Origin: Citrus sinensis
Taxonomy: Eukaryota > Streptophyta > Magnoliopsida > Sapindales > Rutaceae
Assembly (NCBI RefSeq): GCF_022201045.2
Contig: NC_068556.1
Location: 1,776,001-1,840,000 of the forward strand
Length of the DNA stretch: 64,000 nucleotides
Direction: 5' to 3'
Both the position numbers and the translations under genes were made by a program. Shown here piece after piece: positions 1-10,908 of the stretch. The stretch's first letter is position 1; every line of letters begins with the position of its first letter. The notes beneath the pieces were generated by a model. It saw only the letters and a program-made list of their open reading frames with translations, was not told the origin of the DNA and ran no database searches.

Positions 1-2479
1 TAGACGATGACATTAATTAATCCTATTACGGGTTAAGGTCGCAGAATAAGTAAATTTACCATTCAGTGGATGAGTGACCTCACTTAGGGTGCGTTTTGGT
101 TTGAGGTATAAAGTGTTTGATAAATACTAACTGTTGTAATTTAAAAACTATTTTGATATGATTTTCTACTTGTATGATGAAAATTTTATTATATCTTTAA
201 TAATTTTATTAAAATTATTGATAAAATTATTATTAAAAAGTTATATTTAGTATATACTGTTAACTTTTATTTTATAATTATAATTTTTTTTTTCACAACA
301 ACTATAATTTAAAAAATACAACACCTCAATTTCAAACAACTCTTACCGTGATAGTAATTGAGATAATACTAAGAAAGTGTAGTAATATAGTAATCTTTAG
401 AAGTTGAGGTGATCTGTTTTGACACGATTGTTATGTTAAATCCAGAATAAGTTTTAAGCAAAATAATAATCTCAAGGGCAACGCCCCTTACAGGACCAGT
501 AGAAATGGTAAACATTTCTTTTCATTGAGCATGGGGCCAGCTGGTCTGCTGCTTGAGGCATGAATAGACCATGCCTCAATTTCCATCTTAAATGCTTGTA
601 TTGTATTGAATCAATTGAGACCACTACGGTTGGAGAATTGAATCTCTGTCCGCCTCTCTCTGGTGAATAAATTTTTAATAGCTGTTGACTTGAAGAATTG
701 AACTTGAGAAAACGAAACAATAATAGAAATTTGAAATCTAGGGCCCCACTTTTAGTCTCTACATTGATTGATTTGATTGACACTAATACAGTGATTTTAG
801 TAGTAAGTTACTTTTTTTTTTTGCTCCAGTAAATCACTAATGCCTTCAAGGAATCTAGATATGTATAATAGATTTTAAAAAAGGATCTAGTTACAGTGAA
901 ATTACTCCGCCCTAGAATTGGCCACTACCAAAAGCATATCTTATAAATCCAAGCTAATTAGAGATGAGACTCCTATTTTACAAATAGAAAGATAAATCAA
1001 TTAGTATTAATATTTAAAAAAAATTAATCTATCCTAATCCATAATTTAGACTCCTATTGTTTGCAATCGTGGGAGATTTTCAGCTCTAAAATAAAGGTTT
1101 AGCTTAAAATCAATTCTGCCCGCAAACCTTGCATAGTCGATAACGTCCTCCCATAATACCTTTAATCCCAAATGATATTTTATGAGTAATACTAAAGTTC
1201 TTAACTATTAATACAATATTTGGTCTAAATGATATGTGACGCTTATCAATTAGATAACGAAATTAATTAGTTATACCATCCAATGTATCAATATTGTATA
1301 ACAATTTAGATACTAGTTACAAAGTGTGACATACTTTTAATTACATATTCAAAAAAAAAGAAAAAAAAAGCAAAAGGTAATTTGCTTAAAATAAAATTAT
1401 TTATACTTTTTTTTGACACATTTCTAACTCCAAATTTAGGAGTTGTTTGTTTTTAAAATAGTTATACGTTGCTCAACTGTTATTTCAACCATTATCCAAT
1501 AAATGAGGTTAGTCAAATGGAAAGTAATAAGTAATTCTAAAAAGAATGAAATTTACCCTCCAATACATGAGTGGTACCTTACTCATTATGATACATAATA
1601 AATGAGATAATAGTTATTTCTAGCACTTAAATCTGAATATAATTTATTTTCAATTATTTATATAATTTAACATGATTATTATAGGGGCGAAGCTATTTAA
1701 ATCTATTAATTTTCTCTTAAACCCATCTGAAAAAATATATTATAATAAATTTTAATTTTTAAAATTTTGAAGTTAACCCTCACTAATTTTCTTCTTCTTC
1801 AACTTCATTGTAACAAAAATCTCTCCATATCATGGTTGTTTTTAAACTGGACTTGCTTGTAAACAGGACTCTCTCATCATCTTGCTTGTAGCCAGTAATT
1901 CTTTTTTCTGTATGAGTAATCCATCAAATATTTTTTTTCTTCTTGATTGAGGATCTCTTATAACAACTTATTTAAAAATAGTATTCAACCTAAATTATTG
2001 TTTTAATTGGATAATTTACTGATTATAAAAGCATCTTGTCAAAATCTAAAGCATCATCTTTGTGGCTATTAAACTGGAGATATTGGTTATTTTGCATTAT
2101 TAACTTTAGGTGGAAATTAGGTGGTACCGTTGGTTTTTCTGAATGAAAATTTAGATGATAAAAAAAAAATTATTTTTCATGGTACGTAAAAATTGTATGG
2201 TAGGTTTTGTTCCTTTTTATTCCTGAAAGTTGATAGTTTACAACAATATTACTCATGTTCATTTATCACAAAAAAAAAAATTAATTGAAGAACTGGGAGA
2301 AAGAGAAAATGGGTGTTAGAGAAATAGAAAATAGGACTACTTAGGTAATTTCATCCAATATTTTCTCAATAATAAAAACATTAACTAAAAAGAGGTTGTA
2401 GTGAAGAAAATCTTGGGTTAAATACACACATCATTGTTATATTAATGTAGAATAAAATATTAATAACAAAATTGATCTC
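1..2479. other. Intergenic AT-rich region, no gene recognised
   Basis: This stretch is AT-rich with many homopolymer runs and short frames only. I see no coding exon with recognisable homology. Positions 516-822 form one copy of a diverged direct repeat whose partner lies at 3126-3408. The rest looks like decayed repeat or spacer DNA upstream of the solo LTR at 2485. Confidence 0.6.
516..822. repeat. Diverged direct repeat, copy 1
   Basis: This segment aligns along about 290 bp, in the same orientation, with 3126-3408. Shared landmarks include a run around GTTGAGCATG/ATTGAGCATG, ATAGACCATG, the phrase ATGCTTGTATTGTATT, AATCAATTGAGACCA, and a shared GATTGATTTGATTGAC near the end. The copies differ by several indels. 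The longer frame on the minus strand here is not convincing as a gene. It could be an old duplication or two copies of a dispersed repeat. Confidence 0.65.
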
Positions 2480-2484
2480 AAGAG

Positions 2485-3078
2485 TGTTGAAAATTGATTA
2501 AAAAAAAAGTTGAAAAGTCAAATTGGAACACATCATTTGAATTCAAATTGGAGGTGGCCAAGAACTTTGACAAGCAATTCGAAGTGGCCAAAACTATTGA
2601 AATGGTGGCTATTGAATGTTGAAAAATTGGCTTGATTTTAGGCAAAATTTTGCCTATAAAAGGAAGCTCTCATTTGAGAGCTTTGTATCCCAAAATCCTA
2701 GAGGAGCAATCCAAGTTTTGGTGAGAAATTGAGAGAGAGAAATATTCTTAAATATGTGGTTATATTGAAGGAGTATTTGACTCCTCAATATAGGTATTAC
2801 GAGTTTGTTTTGTTAAGGGATATTTATAGGAATCATGTATTTGGGGTTTGGGTGAGAGAAAATTATTTTTGAGAGTGTGATTGCAATAATTTTTCATATT
2901 GTGAATATTTTTCTATAGTTGTCTTTTGACAATGACTGTAGTTTTTCTCCGAATTTAGAGTTTTTCACGTAAATCTTGTGTTATGTGATTGATGTATTCT
3001 CTATTTTATTTTTTCTGTTAATTTGTTGCTTGATAAATTACTTAGAGTGATCTTGGGAGGAAACTCAATTTGCTAACA
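2485..3078 (+). mobile_element. Solo LTR, 594 bp, with 5-bp target duplication
   Basis: The element opens with TGTTGAAAATT and closes with TTTGCTAACA, matching the TG...CA rule with a short inverted terminal repeat. It is flanked by the perfect 5-bp direct repeat AAGAG (2480-2484 and 3079-3083). A TATA box (TATAAAA, 2655-2661) lies inside, as expected of a promoter-bearing LTR. No internal gag-pol region or second LTR is present, so this is most simply a solo LTR left by LTR-LTR recombination. The orientation follows the TATA box. The superfamily cannot be fixed from the LTR alone. Confidence 0.82.
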
Positions 3079-3125
3079 AAGAGCAACCTGAAAAGCTTCC
3101 TTCATAGAACGGTAGGTAGAGCAAA

Positions 3126-3408
3126 AATTCATTTCGTTGAGCATGTGGCCAGCGGGTCTGCTGGTTAAGGCATGGATAGACCATGTCTCAATTTCCATTT
3201 ATATGCTTGTATTGTATTAAATCAATTGAGACCAATGCGGTTGAAGAATTTTATGTTTCTCTTAATTAAATTTTTAACGACTGTTGAAGAATTGAACTTG
3301 AGATTTGAGAAAACGAAGTCGAGGACCCCAAATTTTTTGTCTCTACATTACATAGATTGATTTGATTGACCCTGATCTAGTGATTATAATAGTCAGTTAC
3401 TTCTTTTA
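3126..3408. repeat. Diverged direct repeat, copy 2
   Basis: This is the partner of 516-822 in the same orientation. It starts about 48 bp after the solo LTR, and the short frame it holds is a by-product of the repeat. Confidence 0.65.
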
Positions 3409-3499
3409 AATCTGTACAATTTTAGGGTAACACGAGGTCTACCGAAAATGGCCAGGAAATTTGTACTTGTATCTGATTAACCCGCTCTTAAAAATAAAT

Positions 3500-3605
3500 T
3501 TGTGCAAATAAGGACGAAATGAATCCTCACAGGGGACTCAAACTCAATTCTTCCATGAACAATATGAAGAACAGTTTTACCACCCGGCCTATGGCTTGGT
3601 TGGCA
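3500..3605 (-). repeat. tRNA-like (SINE-head-like) segment
   Basis: Read on the minus strand, the segment contains an A-box-like TAGGCCGGGTGG followed at tRNA-like spacing by a B-box-like AGTTTGAGTCC. It does not fold into a full tRNA, so it looks like the head of a tRNA-derived SINE or a decayed copy of one. It sits just downstream of the phospholipase D gene. Confidence 0.35.
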
Positions 3606-3811
3606 TTGTAGCAAGCAACAGGGAAGGAAAAAAAAAAAGATTTGGGCCTGCATTGACAAATATTGAGCTGAAACAATAATTGTTATTTTGATGGAATGCT
3701 AGCGGAAGTATACAATGGTTCATCGAAAAGCATATGATATTTAAGTATATATGCTCTTTTTTTGGCCCCCTAATTGTTTAAAAAATAACTTGTGTACTCC
3801 AATTAACATCT

Positions 3812-6800
3812 CTATGTTGTGACATCTGGAAAACTTAAAAAAGATTTGGCACCTAAAAGAGGAGCGCTTTCAGATTTGGTGCCGAAAACAGGAGCCTGAG
3901 TGTCTGGAAAGAACTCGGTGCCCTCGAGATTTTTAACAACTCCATCTCTGGTGACTTCAATGGGGTACCGAAGCAAAAAACCTGGAAGATCTCTAATAGG
4001 TTGCTTGGCTGTGTACATTTGCCAATGCTGATCAGCAATATGATTCACCAACCGAACACATTCTGAACTTTCAGGATTGTTGAAGGATGTCTTAAGAATC
4101 CCAAGATGCTCATACCATAATGCTATTCGGAAACCATATATCTGACCCCTGGCTGGCTCCGTTGTATTTAAATGACGAGGTTGAAATGCCCCCATTGCAA
4201 TTTCTGTGTCCCTGGCACCATCCATTGATCTCTGGTTGATGTTGGCAGATCCAATGATTATGTATTCGTCATCAACTGATAGACCAATTAAGTTAATTAT
4301 CAAAAAAGATTAAGAAACTAAATAAAACAAGATTACAGAAACTAAATAAAGTTCAATGCGTAGTGTTATCAGTGCTACTTTTGTTTACCTATCATCATCT
4401 TTGAATGGACGTAGATCATGAAGCGCCGAGCCTTCTGAGCCTTATAGTAGTCGGAGTTACTCTCCGATGACTGCTCGGGGTTATATTCTTCAATATTCTC
4501 ACGGTTTCCAAGGCAGAAGAATGTCAAATAATCCCTGGGATATGCATCATCAAGTCCCTTCTTTTGGATGGCTTGTGCAACATCAGCGTACATCATTTCA
4601 ATTGTTCTCCTCTGCCAACCTAATATTGCCTGAACAGAGGCGCTCTCAGGGACACCTTCTGGCCACATTGGAATCACAATGTAGACCCTAAAATCCTCCC
4701 CTGCTTCAATCTTGCTAACAATCTTTAGTGAGAGTTCCTTTGGTATGAGCTGTAAAGCATTTATATCCTCTACTCTGATATCTTTTGAAAGCCAACCGTA
4801 GGAGCTTCCAATGAAATATTGGTTTTCAATATAGATAAAATTCTTTGCTCGTCGAATGGCATTGATATAAGCATCTTGAATGCTTCGATCAAAGACATTA
4901 TCTTTCCCGGTGATAAGCCCAACTCTTGCTGCTTCAAACGGGTCAGTAGGAAAATCAGCAGCAGCAGTACCATCTATGGATCGAAATATTTGAACATTCC
5001 ATGATTCGAGGTCCTTTGAAGTATCTAACAATGGATGGATCAAGTTTTGATGAAGCGACTCTGGAGGAAATAAATCCTTTTTATCAGCTTGCTTCGTCCA
5101 CCTCTGCTCGAAATTGTACAAGACATCCCATGCAACAGGACCTTCTAGTTTGCAGTGAATATCATGCCAGGGCTCCCTTGGACCACCTTTCTCAATGGAA
5201 GAGCCTGGAAAGTTAGGCTGATGGAAATCATCACGATGGATTGTCTTCAAAGTCCTGAAAAGGGAATGTTCTTGTGTATCATACCTTCCATCGCAAAGAT
5301 CAATGCCGCCAACAAAGCTTACAACCCTTCGTTTTTGAGTTCCTCCACCAGGTACTTCACTGTCAACAACTACTGTTTTCTGATGGTGAGTAAAGATGGA
5401 AGAAGTCTGATAACCCCGAATATTTGTAAAAATCTCACTAGTGCGGGGGCACAGAACACAACGTACTTTTGTTTTGCGGAAGTAATCAGCCGTCTCTTCA
5501 TCGTGGGTCCCCATCAAACCATCCTCCTTTAGAATATCAACGGACGTTCTATCATCCCATATAAGCAGAAGAACTTTAACACCTTCATCGGCCTTTTTCT
5601 TCAGCAGATCCCCAAGAGTGGTCTTTAACATTTCCTCAGCTGTGATGTTACCTTTTGGTTTTATCCTCCTGGGGTCCCTTAGCAAGGTTATTGGAGCATA
5701 CATAGACCACCCAGTCATGTAAATGAAGTGTTCAGCGCTCGCAATTGCATCAAAGATGTCCTCCCAGCATCTATGAGATTCATAATATTCTCCATTGGAC
5801 AGAGGGATTTTAGGCTTAAAATCATCCAGGACATGGGCATCTTGGTAAAGGGTAACCTTGCAGCCCTGTCGTTGGCCAAAGTATGTGTAAGGAACTCCCT
5901 CATAGTCATAAGGGCGACTTCTAATTCCCCGAGACCAACTATTATCATTAACAACATGGACAAATTGCAGCATAACATGGATTTTTGAACCTCCTGGAAT
6001 ATTCTTGTATTCTTCATCTCTTATATCAAACGATCTGTCTATTACAAACTCTTTTGCTACATCTTCAACCGGCACATAGGCTCTTCCAATTAGTATTGCC
6101 CCAACAGGATTGTCATTTTTTATGGTGAAAACTACATGTGAGACCCTATGGGCACAGTATATGCGGAAAGACTGATTCCAATGTGGTCTTGAGGTTCGTT
6201 CTGTTATCATTCTGGTTCTTGCCATTCTAGCCTTGTCTAGATCAACTGTTGCATAAAGTGCGGTACCGACAATCTTCATAATATTTACAAAAAAACTCAG
6301 AAGAGAATCATTACATGTCATGTAAGAGACACAAGGTAAAATATAACGCATGAAAAATCTAATTCACAAGTCCTCTTGTCGATGGTTCATAATTGATAGA
6401 AAGAATACAGTACCTCAGAACTGCACAACGTCCTCTTGACTTTGCCGAGAAAATTTTTCCCCCACTTCAATTTAGTGGTCCAGAATCACAAGGGTGAACA
6501 GAATTCAATTAAAAGAATGAATTCAGCATAATAACAAAACAAAAGAAATGTTTTAACTTCGTATGTTCAAAATTAACATTCGGCTAATTGGATTACACTG
6601 CTAAAGTAAAAAAGATTAGAGTAAAAGTGACGGCCAGCTAGTAGAAAGTTATCAATCTCTGCAAAATTTAATTCATTTAGAAGAAACATAACTTCATAAA
6701 AAATGCAGGGGTTTTGCAGAGAAGCTCCTTGTAGTGCTTGGACAACATAATATGGACAGGGTTCTTGTCCCACACCCAAATTAATTACAAACTGTGATCA

Positions 6801-7382
6801 CTAACACACAAAAAAAAGGTTCTATAGACACTTCAATCGTTGCAAAGAAGAAAGATACTTGAACAGAAATGGTGTTGGTAATAAATTATTACTGGCAAAA
6901 TGTTACGAAATTTCTATTGCACCAGCCAAAATCACTGTTTTTAAGGGGAGCTTTTGTACACTACCGAGTTATTTTCTCTTATAAAAAAGTTTTCCATATA
7001 CATCTTAAATGCCTGGGGCTAAGCTGATTACCATTTCATCTTGCAAGTCACCACTTGTGGTTCTCTTCTCCTTTGGCAAATTTTAATTGAGCAACCAAGC
7101 AAAGAATTATGACTTAAAGAAACTACCCTATTACATTAGTGTGATTAATTAAAGGTGCGTTTGGCATTTCATAGTTGTAGTGAAATGAAATTGCTAGTAG
7201 TATGTCGAGTCTAAATGAATAGCTGATTGATAACATTAGCTATCAATATAAAAGTGGATGTTAATTATACACTGTACAGACGTACGTACCTGTTCGCATG
7301 AACCAAATCCGCATCCAGTGTGTAGCTTATCAATCCCATAAATTCTTACAATAAGTATTCCGTGGAGCAAACGCGGTGCCAT
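3812..7382 (-). CDS. PLDalpha: Phospholipase D, alpha class (4 coding exons)
   Basis: Coding exons (minus strand): 7290-7382, 6414-6464, 4389-6273 and 3812-4275; all introns are GT-AG. They sum to 2493 nt, an 830-aa protein close to the usual ~810 aa of plant PLD-alpha. The N-terminus (starting [10 protein letters not shown]) and exon 2 (NFLGKV) complete the Ca2+-binding C2 domain, roughly residues 5-150. The two catalytic HKD motifs are HQKTVVVD (345-352) and HSKMMIVD (671-678), the second split by the last intron. The family motif IYIENQYF lies between them, and the protein ends FFPDT...TT as PLD-alpha does. The family hydrolyses phosphatidylcholine and related lipids to phosphatidic acid at membranes, acting in stress and ABA signalling. 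The tiny exon 2 (51 nt) was placed by phase and homology, so its acceptor is the least certain boundary. Nothing is broken. Confidence 0.95.
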
Positions 7383-10080
7383 TTCTCTCCTGTAGTTCCA
7401 GGAATCACTCAAACAAATTAATAAAACAGAACAGATACATAAATAAGAAGAAGATAAAAATCATAAGTTCAATTAATAAATGTCGCAAAAATAAGCTAAC
7501 CGCTAACGCTATATTGAAGTGGCTCGAAACGAAAGAGTTGTTTCTGAGAAACCGTGCGACGTGTATTAGTTTTCATTTATATATGGAGATGGAGATGGAA
7601 ATTGAAAAGAGAACCTTTTCATGAATTGTTTCTTGTGGTGAAGTATGAAGAAAGACAGACCGATCCTACCTTTGCTTCAAAGGCGCCAATTATTTTGTCC
7701 ATGATTTGTTCCAAGCTTTAGACAGTTAAGGAAGTTATCCCGCTTCGAACATTTTTTATTTTATAATAGATTGCATGAGCGAATTGGGCCGGCCAATATT
7801 TGGTCCAGTTTCAGGAACAAAGGACTAGCCAATAACATGCAAGGCCCATATTCTGTGTCACTGATGTGGTGATTTACAGTCCAGAGCTGTGAGTCATTTG
7901 CCTAAAACTCAAGCAAACCAATAATTGCACGATGAGCCAATTAGATCTTGTCAAATTTCCTTTAAAAAAAAAAAAAGAAAGAAAGAAAAAAGGAAAGAAA
8001 TAATCAAATCAATCTTTTGTTGAGATAATCTTATTAGTTTAAGTTTAAAATAATTATTGTTAACTGTGTTGTACAAATAATCAGCTTGTAGATAATCAAT
8101 TAAACGTTTGATAAAATTTTTTTAAAGGTAGGAGTTTTAAAAACAATCTTATGTGTTTGGTAATTCTCACTATTTAACTGTTGTAGGAATATGACTGACT
8201 GAATTAGATATAACGTTGAACAAAATTTATTTATATCTATATAAATGTTCTTTTATTATGTATGTATAAAAATTGATAAACAAAATAAATATTTTATACT
8301 ATTAATTTTATTTTTATTTTGTTATTTCAATATAATTGGTAATAAAAAATAACATCTTTAAATTTAATGATCTTATTCTTAATTAATAAGGGTAACTTTG
8401 GATTTTTATAATGTATATGAGGATCTATATCAAATTGTATTAAATATAAAAATAATTTCCAAAATTTGATTTTAAAAAAACTACTCATTTCCTACTTTTT
8501 GATTTGCTGTATGATGGAGCGAATTTGTGAATTTTGCTTTCTAAAAGGAAAGAAATTACCAAACACTAAAATTACCTTTTAACTTTTCAAAATTACTTTT
8601 AAGCCTTTCAAAAATGATCCCAAATGGGTGCTAATGACTTAAACAATAAAATAACTATTAGAAGTAATTTAATTGATTAATTATCTAAACTAATGGTCTA
8701 TTTGAATTTTTAGCAAACAACAACCAATTAAAAAAAAACACGCACACACAAAAAGATACATGTGATGATAAATAGATTCTTCTTTTGGAGCATATATATA
8801 ATATTAAAAAAACAAAAACTATTATGAAAAACCATCGATGAGATGGATTAATTAACACGCAAATGTGGAAAGACAAAGGCGTCGTGACTTCGGTTTAACG
8901 GCTACAAGAAGCAAGGTCGGTCCGATAATCAACTGTATCAGTGAACATCAACAGACATGCTGACCCAAAGGGCTGACATTGCCGCTCAAAAATCAAGACT
9001 TCATCCCTACAATTATTAAAGAGACCGACTTTCATGAGTCTGAAATTGAAGAAGTTTGTAGAAAGAATTTACCAAGTTGTCAACTATGGGAACCACACGC
9101 ATTCAACCCCCAACTAGACTAATAAGACTTATGCTATTTTGTTGTCTTTGCCGGGTGGCCGAAAGTCTCCATTGCTTTAATTTGTTCTTTGCTTCGGTTA
9201 GGTAAATCAGTACAGAAATCATAATCCACCCGTAGCATGAGCTTACCTAATTTTTGAAAGTTCTCTTAACACGTGACATCGCCAAGTGTAAAAGTTTTTA
9301 GCAACCAAATTGAGATCAGTTTTGTTCTTTGTTTTCAAATTCAATAAGTTAAGTTCAATTGTTCGTTCATTGTAAAATCAAAAGGAATCGAAAATTATAT
9401 TAAAAAAAAAGGGGCAAAAAGCGACCAAAAAACTCGAAGACCAAATTGATTTGATTGAATCTATTATATCCTGTCCTATGAACCAGTTTATAAATTTCTG
9501 AAACCAATCAGTTCTTAAGTTAGTTTTCTTAAAAATCCAGATTTTACCCACCGATAAACACTAAAATTAGATGAACGTCCTAGTCTTAACAAAAAAAAAA
9601 TCATATTGCAGAAAACAATACCTCGAAGCTTTTAATTAAAAAATGTTACGGACCCTTTCATCGGAAATTGATTTCAGCAATTGCCTTTTATTACTTTCTT
9701 CCAAGTATTTATTTTTCAGAGAATTATTTTCTTCTAATAAGTTGGAAGATACCTAAAGCATGTAGACTTCACATGCACTGAAGTGAACATAATGAGGATA
9801 ATGTTTCTTCTTTTAGTTTATTAAATTTTCTTTTTTTTCTAATAATTGTATATATGTGGCTAAAGACTAAGTCGTCCTTGGTTCTTTATGTGTGTGGGCA
9901 AGCACAGCCAAAAGGCCGTGGCACGTTACGCATTTATTCTTGTGGTTAAGAAGCTCAGCTATGGGGTTTCGTTTTATCATGAATGAAATTATGAGGGTGT
10001 GCAGGTGAAATCTTAATTGCGGCAAAGACTATTTTACTAGTTGACTTTGGAGCCATTCACCGACAACATTTTGTACCACA
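7383..10080. other. Intergenic: divergent upstream regions of PLD and SHN1-like genes
   Basis: About 2.7 kb separate the two divergent genes. The sequence is AT-rich with poly-A and poly-T tracts (for example near 7965-8000 and 9590-9600). I see no exon with recognisable homology. The first few hundred bases should contain the phospholipase D 5'-UTR and promoter, but I could not place a transcription start. Confidence 0.5.
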
Positions 10081-10087
10081 ATATATA
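10081..10087 (+). promoter_or_regulatory. Candidate TATA box of SHN1-like gene
   Basis: A TATATAC motif sits about 105 bp upstream of the ATG at 10191, a plausible spacing for a plant core promoter with a short leader. It is assigned on position and composition only. Confidence 0.4.
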
Positions 10088-10190
10088 CATGAGCATACAT
10101 CATGCTTCACTTCTCATCGTCCCTAATCAGTCATATTTATGATCCCCTGCAAGTGCAATAACAATAGCCCAGTTATCTAATTCCACCAAC

Positions 10191-10908
10191 ATGGTACAAT
10201 CAAAGAAGTTCAGAGGCGTCAGGCAACGCCAGTGGGGCTCTTGGGTGTCCGAAATTCGCCACCCATTACTGTAAATTCACCCACTCTCATTATTACAGCA
10301 TTTACTTCTCCTTATCACATTTATTTAATTTTCTTACATCCTATGCTTCTGTTCTGTTTTGTTTTTATAATTTGTACAGGAAGAGGAGGGTGTGGCTTGG
10401 AACATTTGAGACGGCTGAGGCAGCGGCAAGAGCTTATGATCAAGCAGCCGTCTTGATGAATGGCCAAAATGCCAAGACTAATTTTCCAATCCTGAAGCCC
10501 AATAATCCTGAAGCTGAAGGCACCAAGGGTAGTAGTTACAATATTCCTGAGAAGGGGTTTTCGGAACTCCTAAACTCGAAGCTTAGGAAGTGTTGCAAAG
10601 ATTTATCGCCTTCGCTCACTTGCTTGAGGCTCGACAACGATAATTCTCATATCGGGGTCTGGCAGAAGCGAGCAGGATCTCGTTCAGGATCCAGTTGGGT
10701 CATGAGAGTTGAGCTGGGAAAGAACAAAAAGGCGCAGAATTTGGAGAATGGATTGCCATTTCCGTCGTCAAGGTCGTCCCCGACGTTGGTTGATGATGAA
10801 GTTGAAGCCGGAAATGGAAGAGAGGATGAAGATAGGATTGCAATGCAGATGATTGAAGAGCTACTAAATTGGAATTGCCCCATTTCTTCTCCCTCCAGTG
10901 AGATCTAA
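10191..10908 (+). CDS. SHN1: AP2/ERF transcription factor, WIN1/SHINE clade (2 exons)
   Basis: Exons 10191-10270 and 10380-10908 (intron GT-AG) join in phase to 609 nt, 202 aa; Arabidopsis SHN1 is 199 aa. The protein starts [19 protein letters not shown] and continues into a full AP2 DNA-binding domain (about residues 6-62) with the WLGTF core. The intron falls in the domain just before KRRVWLGTF. The C-terminus carries the acidic conserved block ending [11 protein letters not shown], typical of the SHINE clade. Members activate cutin and wax biosynthesis genes in the epidermis and act in the nucleus on GCC-like boxes. Clade membership is firm; which paralogue (SHN1, 2 or 3) is not resolvable here. 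Confidence 0.93.

Noticed and set aside
472-783. Minus-strand open frame of 103 codons
   Set aside because: It lies in a noncoding direct repeat; the partner copy does not keep the frame.
3500-3605. A functional tRNA gene
   Set aside because: Only box-like motifs; no complete cloverleaf or Pol III terminator.
4375-6351. Reading the phospholipase D as truncated, starting at an ATG within intron 2
   Set aside because: Two upstream exons (6414-6464, 7290-7382) join in phase and complete the C2 domain.
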